This document shows, piece after piece, positions 52,471-59,710 of a stretch of DNA of 59,710 nt. The notes beneath the pieces are model-generated. The model saw nothing but the letters and a program-made list of their open reading frames with translations, ran no database searches and was not told the origin of the DNA. A program made the translations under genes and the position numbers. Numbering within the stretch: the first letter of the stretch is position 1; every line of letters begins with the position of its first letter. The stretch is taken from the NCBI GenBank assembly GCA_023249095.1, contig JAHFDK010000014.1, positions 1-59,710 of the forward strand, given 5' to 3'. This stretch comes from Candidatus Rokuibacteriota bacterium. GTDB taxonomy: Bacteria; Methylomirabilota; Methylomirabilia; Rokubacteriales; CSP1-6.

Positions 52471-53709
52471 ATGACGCGACAGCTCGGAGTGATTTTCACG
52501 GCGGTGATCCTCGGCGTGGCGTTGAATGCGCCCGCGTACGGCCAGGCCCCCAAGCCCGAGGAGACGAAACCGGCTGAAACCAAGCCCGAAGACAAGAAGG
52601 AGGAGAAGCCCAAGACGTTGTGGGAGGAGAACATCCTCTTTGCCTACATCGAGAACAGCTTGGTGTGGAACCTGGGCCGGTCGGGGCGGGGCCACACCAA
52701 CAACGAGCTTAGGGTTTTCGACAACGAAGACGGCCACACGTTCAATGCGGCCGAGTTCAGCATCAAGAAGGATCCGTCCGAGCTACGGCCATATGGCTAC
52801 GGGCTAGCCTTGACCGCGGGCCTGGACGCACAGAAGATCCATGCGCTCGGTATGTTCCGTGGCGACAACGACACGTATCCGTTCCGCAACACAGCGAAGT
52901 TCGATGTCAAGGACGCTTACGCCTCTTACACGATCCCGATCGGAAGTGGCCTCACCGTGAAGGCAGGGAAGTTCGTTACGCTCCTCGGGTACGAGGTCAT
53001 CGACGGGCCTCTAAACCCGAATTTCTCACGATCGTTCATGTTCGGCTTCGCGATCCCGTTCACCCACGTGGGCGGTCTGCTATCGTACTCGCCTTTCGAG
53101 TGGCTTACGATCACCGCGGGCCCCGTCGTCGGCTGGGACGTTGCCCGGGACAACAACAGCCAGATGTCCGTCATGGGGCAGTTCGCCGTGACGCCGATCA
53201 AGGACCTTCCGCTGACGCTCAGCTGGATCACCGGTCCCGAGCAGGCTCATGAAAACGGTAAGCCGCGCACCGTGCTCGACTGGGTCGGCAACTACACCGG
53301 CATCAAGGGGCTCACGCTCGGCCTGAACGTCGACTACGGCTGGGAGTATAACGAAGCCTCGCTCGTTGCTTCGGGGACTCGCTCCGATAGCACCACCGCC
53401 TCGTGGTGGGGGTGGGCGGGCTACGCGATCTACGACTGGACCGATAAGCTACGCACCGCGCTTCGGCTCGAGTACTTCAGGGACGCCGAGAGCGTCCGTA
53501 CCCTCGCGGCCCCGGTGGGTACGAAGCTCGATCTGTACGGGGTCACCGCCACGATTCAGTACAACATCTGGAAGGGGCTGTTTGCTCGGCTCGAGTACCG
53601 ACACGACTCGGCGAACCAGAAGGTCTTCGCGATCCGTGCCCCCGGCTATGTGCCGACCGGGAAGTCCCAGGACACCATGACCCTGGCTGTTCATTACAGC
53701 TTCTTCTAA
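52471..53709 (+). CDS. Outer-membrane beta-barrel porin (BBP2/OmpL-like)
   Basis: The 412-residue protein has a signal peptide (FTAVILGVALNAPAYGQ), a charged Lys/Glu/Pro linker (PKPEETKPAETKPEDKKEEK) and then alternating strands. The strands carry LFAYIENSLVWNLGR, GLTVKAGKFVTLLGYEVIDGP, FMFGFAIPFTHVGGLLSY and the terminal TLAVHYSFF with its C-terminal Phe, typical of barrels. It matches the putative beta-barrel porin-2 family. GAGGAGG precedes the ATG, 17 bp after glnK. It probably lets nitrogen compounds cross the outer membrane. The downstream T-rich end has no clear hairpin. Confidence 0.88.
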   Translation: MTRQLGVIFTAVILGVALNAPAYGQAPKPEETKPAETKPEDKKEEKPKTLWEENILFAYIENSLVWNLGRSGRGHTNNELRVFDNEDGHTFNAAEFSIKKDPSELRPYGYGLALTAGLDAQKIHALGMFRGDNDTYPFRNTAKFDVKDAYASYTIPIGSGLTVKAGKFVTLLGYEVIDGPLNPNFSRSFMFGFAIPFTHVGGLLSYSPFEWLTITAGPVVGWDVARDNNSQMSVMGQFAVTPIKDLPLTLSWITGPEQAHENGKPRTVLDWVGNYTGIKGLTLGLNVDYGWEYNEASLVASGTRSDSTTASWWGWAGYAIYDWTDKLRTALRLEYFRDAESVRTLAAPVGTKLDLYGVTATIQYNIWKGLFARLEYRHDSANQKVFAIRAPGYVPTGKSQDTMTLAVHYSFF

Positions 53710-53727
53710 TCCACGAGCAGTTCTCGC

Positions 53728-54051
53728 ATGGTCGAGCGCGCGGACGGTCGCGGCGAGAGGGCGGTGGAGCTCGACGGTCTCGTGCGCGCGCTCGCCGAGG
53801 CCGTACCGGTGCTCGTCGAGCGTCTTTCGGCGGTTCGGCCGGCGCGCCTCTACCGTGACGCGCTCGAGCTGCTGGAGCGGCCGTTGCTGGGGCATGTGTT
53901 GTCGATGACCGGCGGTAACCAGCTTCGCGCCGCCCGGCTGCTCGGGCTCAACCGCAACACCCTCCGCAAGCGCTGCCGGGAGCTCCGCCTGGCGTTGCCG
54001 GGCAGATCGCGACGCGCCCGCAGCGGCCGAGCCGCCGCGCCCGTCCCCTAG
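53728..54051 (+). CDS. Fis-type helix-turn-helix protein
   Basis: The 107-residue protein ends in the Fis/NtrC C-terminal DNA-binding motif: LLGHVLSMTGGNQLRAARLLGLN, then RNTLRKRCREL. The first half is unrelated in sequence and Arg-rich at the far end. Stand-alone Fis-domain proteins bind DNA as dimers. It lies 18 bp after the porin and is probably co-transcribed with amtB-glnK, so it may influence nitrogen genes; that is inferred from position only. The ATG at 53728 has no strong ribosome site. Confidence 0.8.
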   Translation: MVERADGRGERAVELDGLVRALAEAVPVLVERLSAVRPARLYRDALELLERPLLGHVLSMTGGNQLRAARLLGLNRNTLRKRCRELRLALPGRSRRARSGRAAAPVP

Positions 54052-54087
54052 ATTCCTAGGCTCGCCTCGGTCGGCCGGTGCCGTAAT

Positions 54088-55089
54088 ATGGCTGACGGCA
54101 CCATGATGTCCGACGTCGAGACGCTCGCGAGCCAGATCGTGGAGGGCTCGACCCGTGCCCTCGCGCGGGGGCTCACCTGGGTCGAGTCCGGGGGCAAGCG
54201 GGCCGAAGCGCTGAGCGCCCAGTTGTACCCCCACACGGGGCGCGCTCAGATCGTCGGCGTCACGGGGGCGCCTGGCAGCGGCAAGAGCACGCTGGTGCGC
54301 GCGCTCGCGCTGGTGGCACGAGCCCGCGGCCGCACCGTCGGGGTCGTCGCCGTGGATCCGTCCTCGCCGTTCTCGGGCGGCGCGATCCTCGGCGACCGGA
54401 TCCGCATGAACGACCTGGCCCTCGATCCCGGTGTCTTCATCCGCTCGATGGCGACGCGCGGCGCGCTGGGCGGTCTGTGTCGCGCCGCGGCGGACGCCGT
54501 CGACCTCATGGATGCCGCCGGGCAAAGCCTCGTCCTCGTCGAGACCGTCGGCGTCGGGCAGGACGAGGTGGACGTGATGCGTCTGGCTCACACGGTCCTC
54601 GTCGTGTCGGTGCCCGGTCTCGGTGACGATGTCCAGGCGCTCAAGGCCGGCGTTCTCGAGATCGCGGACGTGCACGTCGTCAACAAGGCCGACCGCGACG
54701 GCGCCGACCGCATCCTCGCCGAGCTCCGCGCGATGCTCACGCTGATCCCCGCGCCGGAGGAGGCCTGGATGCCGCCCGTCCTGCCCGCGTCGGCGGCGCG
54801 CGACGAAGGCATCGAGCCCATCGCTGACGCGCTCGACGGCCATGTGGCCTACCTCAAGACGAGCGGCGAGCTCGAGCGGCGGCGCCGACGGATCGTCACC
54901 GCGCGCGTGCTGAAGATCGCGCAGGATCTGGTCGCCGAGACGATGCTCGGTGCAGAAGCCCTCAGTGCGGAGGGGGCGGCCGGGGCCACCTTGCTCGAGC
55001 GAGTGGCCCGACGCGAGCTGGCGCCTCACGCCTGCGCGCGGTTATTCTTGAAACAGATAGCCCGGAGAACAGAAGGAGGCATCGGATGA
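54088..55089 (+). CDS. meaB: Methylmalonyl-CoA mutase-associated GTPase (MeaB/ArgK)
   Basis: The 333-residue G protein has Walker [37 protein letters not shown], the FIRSMATRGALGGL block, LVETVGVGQDEVDVM (Walker B/G3) and HVVNKADRDGAD (NKxD-type base recognition). It protects and repairs the cobalamin-dependent mutase. The mutase subunits are not in the window. The start may be ATG 54088 or the ATG pair at 54103-54108; 54088 is given because the frame is open from there. The stop overlaps the next ATG. Confidence 0.95.
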   Translation: MADGTMMSDVETLASQIVEGSTRALARGLTWVESGGKRAEALSAQLYPHTGRAQIVGVTGAPGSGKSTLVRALALVARARGRTVGVVAVDPSSPFSGGAILGDRIRMNDLALDPGVFIRSMATRGALGGLCRAAADAVDLMDAAGQSLVLVETVGVGQDEVDVMRLAHTVLVVSVPGLGDDVQALKAGVLEIADVHVVNKADRDGADRILAELRAMLTLIPAPEEAWMPPVLPASAARDEGIEPIADALDGHVAYLKTSGELERRRRRIVTARVLKIAQDLVAETMLGAEALSAEGAAGATLLERVARRELAPHACARLFLKQIARRTEGGIG

Positions 55090-55529
55090 ACATCGCGAAC
55101 ATCCTCGCGCGGAAGGGCTCGATGGCCGTGACGGTGCAACCCGAGCAGTCGATCCGGGAGGCGCTCGCGCTGCTGGAGCGCCACAACATCGGCGCGCTGG
55201 TCGCCGTTCAGGGCGATCGCCCGGTGGGCATCCTCTCCGAGCGCGACATCGTGCGTGAGGCCGCACGCAACGAGAGCTTCTTCGCGCGCACGGTCGGCGA
55301 CCTCATGACGCGCGACGTCATCACGGGCCAGCCACCCGATGATCTCCTCACGGTGGCCTACACCATGACCGAGCGGAGGATCCGTCATCTGCCGGTCGTG
55401 GACCAGGGGCGGCTGGTCGGCATGGTCTCGATCGGTGACGTCCTGAAGGCGCAGCGCGACCAGTACCAGGGCGAGGTCGATACGCTGCAGACGCAGCTCC
55501 TGGCGGGCGAGGGCGGGCAGCCGCGTTGA
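55086..55529 (+). CDS. CBS-domain pair protein
   Basis: The 147-residue protein consists of two CBS motifs. The first (about 1-60) is VTVQPEQSIREALALLERHNIGALVAV, with VGILSERDIVRE; the second (about 72-130) is MTRDVITGQPPDDLLTVAYTMTERRIRHLPV, with GMVSIGDVLK. Such pairs bind adenine nucleotides and sense energy state. The ATG overlaps the meaB stop (ATGA), and GAAGGAGG is upstream. The TTG of the next gene overlaps its stop. What it regulates is not evident. Confidence 0.92.
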   Translation: MNIANILARKGSMAVTVQPEQSIREALALLERHNIGALVAVQGDRPVGILSERDIVREAARNESFFARTVGDLMTRDVITGQPPDDLLTVAYTMTERRIRHLPVVDQGRLVGMVSIGDVLKAQRDQYQGEVDTLQTQLLAGEGGQPR

Positions 55530-56929
55530 CGCCCACGACGGGAACGTCGGCGCGGCCGTTGCGCGTCGCGATCGTCGGCGCCGGGCCTACCGGGTTTTAT
55601 GCCGCCGACCACCTGCTCCGCAACCCGGAGGTGGTTGTCGAGGTCGACATGTTCGACCGGCTGCCGACACCCTACGGGCTGGTGCGCCTGGGCGTCGCGC
55701 CCGATCATCAGAAGATCAAGTTCGTCACCAACGCCTTCGACAAGGTCGCCGCCAGCCTTCGCTTCCGCTTCTACGGTGGCGTCGAATTCGGCAAGGACGT
55801 GACGCTTGCGGACCTCCAAGCGCACTACCACCAGATCGTGTACTGCACCGGCGCGCAGACCGACCGGCGTATGGGGATTCCCGGCGAGGATCTGACCGGG
55901 AGCCATCCGGCGACGGAGTTCGTCGCCTGGTACAACGGCCATCCCGACTATCGAGACTGCGCGTTCGATCTCTCGCAAGAGAGCGTGGCGGTCGTCGGCG
56001 TCGGGAACGTGGCGGCCGACGTCGTGAGGATCCTGTGCCGGACGCCGGAGGAGCTGGCGATCACCGACGTCGCCGACTACGCGCTGGAGGCACTGCGCAA
56101 GAGCCGCGTGAGGGAAGTCTACCTGCTCGGCCGGCGCGGGCCCGCCCAGGCCGCGTTCACCAATCCCGAGGTCAGGGAGCTCGGCGAGCTGGCCGATGCG
56201 GACATCACGGCGATCCCCCAGGAAGTCGAGCTGGACCCGCTGAGCCGCGCCGCGGTCGAGCGCAGCCAGGACCGGGCCACGCTGAAGAAGGTCGAGATGC
56301 TCAGGGAATACGCGCGACGCGCGCCCACCGGCAAATCGCGCCGGCTCGTCCTGAGGTTTCTCGTCTCGCCGGTCGAGCTGATCAGCGACGGCGCCGGCCG
56401 CGTCGCCGCGATGCGTCTGGTGCGCAACGAGCTCTACGCCACGTCGACGGGCGCGCTGCAGCCGCGCGCGACCGACCGCTTCGAGGAGCTCCCGGTCGGT
56501 CTCGTGTTCCGCTCGGTCGGCTACCGCGGCGTGCCGTTGCCGGGCGTACCGTTCAACGAGAGCTGGGGCGTCATCCTGAACGACAAGGGGCGCGTGCTCG
56601 ATCCCGACACCAAGCAGCCGATCGTCGGCGAGTACGCCGCCGGATGGATCAAGCGCGGCCCGACGGGCGTCATCGGCACGAACAAGCCGGATGCCGCCGA
56701 GACCGTCGAGTGCATGTTCGAGGATCTCGCCCGGGGCGCCGTGCTCGAGCCGACACGCCCGGAGGCGGCCGCCGCCGAAGCGCTCGTCCGCCAGCGCCAG
56801 CCGAACTACGTCTCCTACACCGACTGGCTCAAGCTCAACGAGATCGAGGTCGCGCGCGGGCGGGCCCAGGGGCGGCCCCGGGTGAAGCTCACGAGCGTCG
56901 AGGAGATGCTCGCCGCGCTCGGCCGCTGA
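55526..56929 (+). CDS. Ferredoxin/adrenodoxin-NADP reductase, FprA type
   Basis: The 467-residue flavoprotein has an N-terminal FAD site VAIVGAGPTGFYAADHLL, the family segment FDRLPTPYGLVRLGVAPDH, CTGAQTDRRMGIPGEDL, a second dinucleotide site VAVVGVGNVAADVVRIL for NADP and the long motif VYLLGRRGPAQAAFTNPEVREL. The C-terminal part has GEYAAGWIKRGPTGVIGTNK. It moves electrons between NADPH and ferredoxin and could feed ferredoxin-dependent enzymes such as the nitrite reductase here. The start is a TTG overlapping the upstream stop (TTGA). Confidence 0.94.
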   Translation: MTPTTGTSARPLRVAIVGAGPTGFYAADHLLRNPEVVVEVDMFDRLPTPYGLVRLGVAPDHQKIKFVTNAFDKVAASLRFRFYGGVEFGKDVTLADLQAHYHQIVYCTGAQTDRRMGIPGEDLTGSHPATEFVAWYNGHPDYRDCAFDLSQESVAVVGVGNVAADVVRILCRTPEELAITDVADYALEALRKSRVREVYLLGRRGPAQAAFTNPEVRELGELADADITAIPQEVELDPLSRAAVERSQDRATLKKVEMLREYARRAPTGKSRRLVLRFLVSPVELISDGAGRVAAMRLVRNELYATSTGALQPRATDRFEELPVGLVFRSVGYRGVPLPGVPFNESWGVILNDKGRVLDPDTKQPIVGEYAAGWIKRGPTGVIGTNKPDAAETVECMFEDLARGAVLEPTRPEAAAAEALVRQRQPNYVSYTDWLKLNEIEVARGRAQGRPRVKLTSVEEMLAALGR

Positions 56930-56933
56930 GCGC

Positions 56934-58124
56934 TCAACGGGAGATGGTCAGGCGCTCGCGACCGTAGTTATCCTCGTCCTGCCAGGGCAGGCCTTCGGCG
57001 AAACGCGTGGACCGAAACGGTGTGAGGTCGACGGTGCGCGACTTGCCGTCGACGATCCACTCGGCGAGACACCGGCCGATCGCCGGCGACGTCTTGAACG
57101 AGGTTCCAGAGTCGCCCAGCATGCAGTAGAGCCCTGCGACCGATGGGATCTGATCGATGATCGGGCGGCCGTCGGTGCTCATCATGATCATTCCGGCCCA
57201 GCCGCCGCGCATCGTCGCCTCGCCGAAGGCCGGCAGCCGGGCGGTCAGCGCCTTGCGGCACATCGTCACGAACTCCGGGTCGACGCCCTCGTCGAAGGTG
57301 TCGGGATCGGCATGCCCCACGCCGAGCTCGACGCCGATCAGCGTCGCGGCGCCGCCCTCGGGACGGAACCACGAGTGATGGATCGCGTCGATGACCACGC
57401 AGTGCCGGGTCCGGAAGCCGGCCGGCCAGCGGAAGATCGAGATCTGGATCCGATGGGGAGCCAGGCCGAAATCCAGCCCGAGGGGCGCCAGCAGGGGTGC
57501 GGCCCACGCGCCGGGAACGAGCACCACGACCGGCGCGTCCACGGGCCCCCGGGAGGTCTCGACGCCGACGACACGACCCCGCTCGGTCACAATCCGCGTG
57601 ACCTCGCAGCCGGTCTCGATCGTCACCCCGAGGCGTCGAGCCGCCTCGGCGAACGCGAACGTGGTCGCGTTCGGGTCGGCGAATCCAGACTCGGGCTCCC
57701 AGGCGGCGGCGCCGACGTCGTCGACCCGGGACCCCGGAAGGAGGTCGCCCAGCCGGTCCCGGGTGACCACCTGCGTGGCGATGCCGAGGCGCTGCTGCCT
57801 TGCGACGTTTCGGGCGAGCGCCGCCTCGTAGCCCGGGGGGACGATCTGGACGAAGCCGATGGGCTCGAAGCCGCAGTCGCCGCCGACGACATTCCGGAAA
57901 TCCCGGAAAACCTTGAGGCTTTCGAACGCGAGCCGGGACTCGGCCTCATTGGTGTAGTGCATGCGCACCAGCGAGCCGGACTTGCCCGTGGCACCCGCGC
58001 CGAGGTGGCGCCGCTCGAGCAGCAGGACGTTCTTCACCCCCCGGCCCGCCAGGTGAAACGCGGTGCTCGTGCCGTTGGCCCCACCGCCGATGACGATCAC
58101 GTCCGCCCGCCGCATTCCCGCCAT
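56934..58124 (-). CDS. FAD-dependent oxidoreductase (DAO/sarcosine oxidase-like)
   Basis: The 396-residue protein has the DAO/SoxB pattern: DVIVIGGGANGTSTAFHLAGRGVKNVLLLERR, GATGKSGSLVRMHYTNEAE, GGAATLIGVELGVGH, GGWAGMIMMSTDGRPIIDQIP and the terminal SGTSFKTSPAIGRCLAEWI. It should oxidise an amine or amino acid with FAD. The ATG at 58124 follows GGAGG. It converges on the ferredoxin reductase gene (4 bp apart) and diverges from the pilus ATPase gene. The substrate is unknown. Confidence 0.93.
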   Translation of the reverse strand: MAGMRRADVIVIGGGANGTSTAFHLAGRGVKNVLLLERRHLGAGATGKSGSLVRMHYTNEAESRLAFESLKVFRDFRNVVGGDCGFEPIGFVQIVPPGYEAALARNVARQQRLGIATQVVTRDRLGDLLPGSRVDDVGAAAWEPESGFADPNATTFAFAEAARRLGVTIETGCEVTRIVTERGRVVGVETSRGPVDAPVVVLVPGAWAAPLLAPLGLDFGLAPHRIQISIFRWPAGFRTRHCVVIDAIHHSWFRPEGGAATLIGVELGVGHADPDTFDEGVDPEFVTMCRKALTARLPAFGEATMRGGWAGMIMMSTDGRPIIDQIPSVAGLYCMLGDSGTSFKTSPAIGRCLAEWIVDGKSRTVDLTPFRSTRFAEGLPWQDEDNYGRERLTISR

Positions 58125-58160
58125 GGTTTCCGCCTCCTGCGAGGAATCTGATAGACTAAC

Positions 58161-58175
58161 ATAGTTCGGAACTAT
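58161..58175. promoter_or_regulatory. 15-bp palindrome in the divergent promoter region
   Basis: ATAGTTC-G-GAACTAT is a perfect inverted repeat with one central base, lying between the FAD oxidoreductase and the pilus ATPase genes in an unusually AT-rich stretch. It looks like an operator for a dimeric regulator. The regulator is not identified. Confidence 0.6.
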
Positions 58176-58204
58176 TGATATTTTTTGGGGATATTGGAGG
58201 ACGC

Positions 58205-59710
58205 GTGGCGCAGCAGGAATCCGTGCAGATTCTGCAGCAGCGGTTAGTTTACGAGCAAAAGCTCGTCCAGCTCGTCGACCGCATCCACGCGGCCAAGGGC
58301 ATCGACAGCATCTTCATCGAGCTCCAGGGGGAGATTCTCGGCCTCCTCGACGCCGACCGCATGACGATCTACGCCATTGACCAAGCCAAGGGGGAGCTCT
58401 ACTCGAAGTTCCTCGCCCTCGACACCGTCAAGGAGATCCGGCTGCCGATCAGCGAAAAGAGCATCGCCGGTTACGTCGCCGCGTTGGGCAGGGTGGTGAA
58501 CATCGCCGACGCCTACGACAAGGCCGAGCTGGCTCGGATCTCGCCCACCCTGAGCTTCGACGGCTCGTGGGACAAGAAGACGGGGTTCCGAACCCAGCAG
58601 ATTCTGGGCATGCCGATCATGCACGAGGGGCGGCCAATCGGCGTCGTCCAGCTCCTGAACAAGAAGCGGGGCGCCCGGTTCACGAAGGAGGACGAGACCG
58701 GCGCGTCCCGGATCGCCAAGACGCTCGGTATCGCGTTCAACAACCAGGCGCAGCTGAGCCAGAGTCAGGAGTTGATCCAGAGTCAGGAGTTGATCCAGAG
58801 TCAGGGCCGACCCAAGACGAAGTTCGACTATCTCCTGGCGCAGCATCGGATCTCGCCGCAGGAGCTGAGCTCGGCGGTCGCCGAGGCGCGCCGTCGCCAG
58901 ACCGACGTCGAGTCGATCCTGATCGACCAGTACAAGGTCCCGAAGGGCGAGCTGGGCGTCTCGCTGAGTCAATTCTACGAGTGCCCGTTCGTCGAATACG
59001 ACGAGCGGATCCTGCCGCCGCCGGATCTCGTGAAGGGCCTGCGACTCGAGTATCTGCGGCGCAACTTCTGGCTGCCACTCCGGCGTGAGGACGGCGCGGT
59101 CGTGGTGCTGATCGACAACCCTCAAGATTTGCAGCGGGTGGACAGCGTCAGCCAGGCGTTGAAGAACCGGAGGGTCAAGTGGGCGGTCGGGCTGCGGAAA
59201 GACATCCTGCTCTTCCTCAGCCAGGTGAGCGGCGAGGGCGCCGGCCGGGATTCGATCGGCACCATCCTCGGTGACCTGCGGGCCGAGGACGTTGCCGACA
59301 CGCTCGAGCTGGGCGCAGGCGAGCTCGACGAGAACGACAGCGCGGTCATCCGGCTGGCGAACCAGATCATCGTGGACGCCTACAAGGCGCGCGCGTCCGA
59401 CATCCACATCGAGCCCTACGGCGCCCAGAAGGACACGGTGATCCGGTATCGCATCGACGGCGGCTGTGCCGAGTATCAGAAGATCCCCGGCGCCTACCGG
59501 CGGGCTATCGTCGCGCGGATCAAGATCATGGCTCAGCTCGACATCGCCGAGCGCCGCAAGCCGCAGGATGGCAAGTTCAAGTTCAAGGTGTCCGACCGCG
59601 AGATCGAGCTGCGCGTCGCCACGATCCCGACCGCCAACCAGAACGAAGACGTGGTCATGCGCCTGCTCTCGTCGAGCGAGCTGATCACCCTCGACAAGAT
59701 CGACATGGCC
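58205..59710 (+). CDS. pilB: Type IV pilus/type II secretion assembly ATPase with N-terminal GAF domain (5' part)
   Basis: From GTG 58205 (GGAGG upstream) the frame stays open to the window end, 502 codons. Residues about 10-180 form a GAF domain (FIELQGEILGLLDADRMTIY, GMPIMHEGRPIGVVQLLNKK). Next come a Gln/Ser repeat linker, a GspE/PilB N-terminal MshEN-type domain (about 200-290: DYLLAQHRISPQELSSAV, QFYECPFVEYDERI), and the start of the ATPase core (NQIIVDAYKARASDIHIEPY, IMAQLDIAERRKPQDGKFKF). The Walker A motif lies beyond the window. The protein would power pilus extension or secretion. A GAF domain in front is an unusual addition that suggests ligand control. Confidence 0.92.
   Translation, partial: MAQQESVQILQQRLVYEQKLVQLVDRIHAAKGIDSIFIELQGEILGLLDADRMTIYAIDQAKGELYSKFLALDTVKEIRLPISEKSIAGYVAALGRVVNIADAYDKAELARISPTLSFDGSWDKKTGFRTQQILGMPIMHEGRPIGVVQLLNKKRGARFTKEDETGASRIAKTLGIAFNNQAQLSQSQELIQSQELIQSQGRPKTKFDYLLAQHRISPQELSSAVAEARRRQTDVESILIDQYKVPKGELGVSLSQFYECPFVEYDERILPPPDLVKGLRLEYLRRNFWLPLRREDGAVVVLIDNPQDLQRVDSVSQALKNRRVKWAVGLRKDILLFLSQVSGEGAGRDSIGTILGDLRAEDVADTLELGAGELDENDSAVIRLANQIIVDAYKARASDIHIEPYGAQKDTVIRYRIDGGCAEYQKIPGAYRRAIVARIKIMAQLDIAERRKPQDGKFKFKVSDREIELRVATIPTANQNEDVVMRLLSSSELITLDKIDMA
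58760..58804 (+). repeat. 18-bp tandem repeat inside the pilus ATPase gene
   Basis: CAGAGTCAGGAGTTGATC occurs at 58760-58777 and 58778-58795, with a half copy to 58804. It encodes a repeated QSQELI linker between the GAF and MshEN-type domains. Copy number may vary between strains. Confidence 0.9.

Overview
This window is GC-rich DNA, with many GTG and TTG starts, stop/start overlaps and short intergenic gaps. Several traits suggest a soil bacterium of the Rokubacteria/Methylomirabilota type: branched-chain amino acid-type ABC transport next to CoA ligases and acyl-CoA dehydrogenase, many-GAF sensor kinases, and UGA-encoded selenoproteins. The taxon is an inference from gene content; no rRNA, tRNA or CRISPR array was seen. 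The window is cut inside a gene at both ends.

Layout. 1-5.5 kb: an apparent operon (transporter binding protein, LivF-type ATPase, lipoprotein truncated hemoglobin, acyl-CoA ligase, acyl-CoA dehydrogenase, PfkB kinase). It is followed by a 42-bp inverted repeat and a decayed cyclophilin-like gene. 6-9.4 kb: transaldolase-family aldolase, a small conserved protein, then leftward enoyl-CoA hydratase and an acyl-AMP ligase. 9.5-13.3 kb, leftward: M28 peptidase; then PIG-L deacetylase, a selenocysteine peroxiredoxin and a YbaK editing protein as an overlapping operon. 13.5-25.4 kb: membrane protein, uvrA, pyk, a 1706-residue hybrid kinase with six GAF domains, enoyl-CoA hydratase. 25.5-34.9 kb: small membrane proteins, a selenocysteine glutaredoxin-DinB fusion, methyltransferase, two aminotransferases that share a leader element, a degenerate ThDP enzyme, and a selenocysteine protein disulfide oxidoreductase. 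35.0-43.1 kb: a complete assimilatory nitrate operon (nrtA, nrtB, two ATPases, nasA, nirA, cobA). 43.2-49.7 kb, leftward: three large secreted proteins of unclear role. 50-54 kb: a cyanase catalytic domain alone, then amtB, a PII protein, a porin and a Fis-type protein. 54-58 kb: MeaB, a CBS protein, ferredoxin-NADP reductase and an FAD oxidoreductase. The window ends inside a GAF-PilB-type ATPase.

The main discovery is three thioredoxin-fold genes, each read through an in-frame TGA that sits exactly where the redox Cys belongs (UxxC). Each has a stem-loop with a G in its apical loop, starting 11-16 nt after the TGA. A conventional reading would split each of them into two fragments.

The second theme is nitrogen control. 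Both the nitrate operon and amtB-glnK have a near-consensus sigma-54 promoter, then a hairpin, then an intrinsic terminator ahead of the first gene. This suggests NtrC-type activation combined with antitermination. The third theme is start architecture: at least four genes have a -10-like hexamer 5-7 nt before the start codon and no Shine-Dalgarno sequence, which suggests leaderless transcripts.
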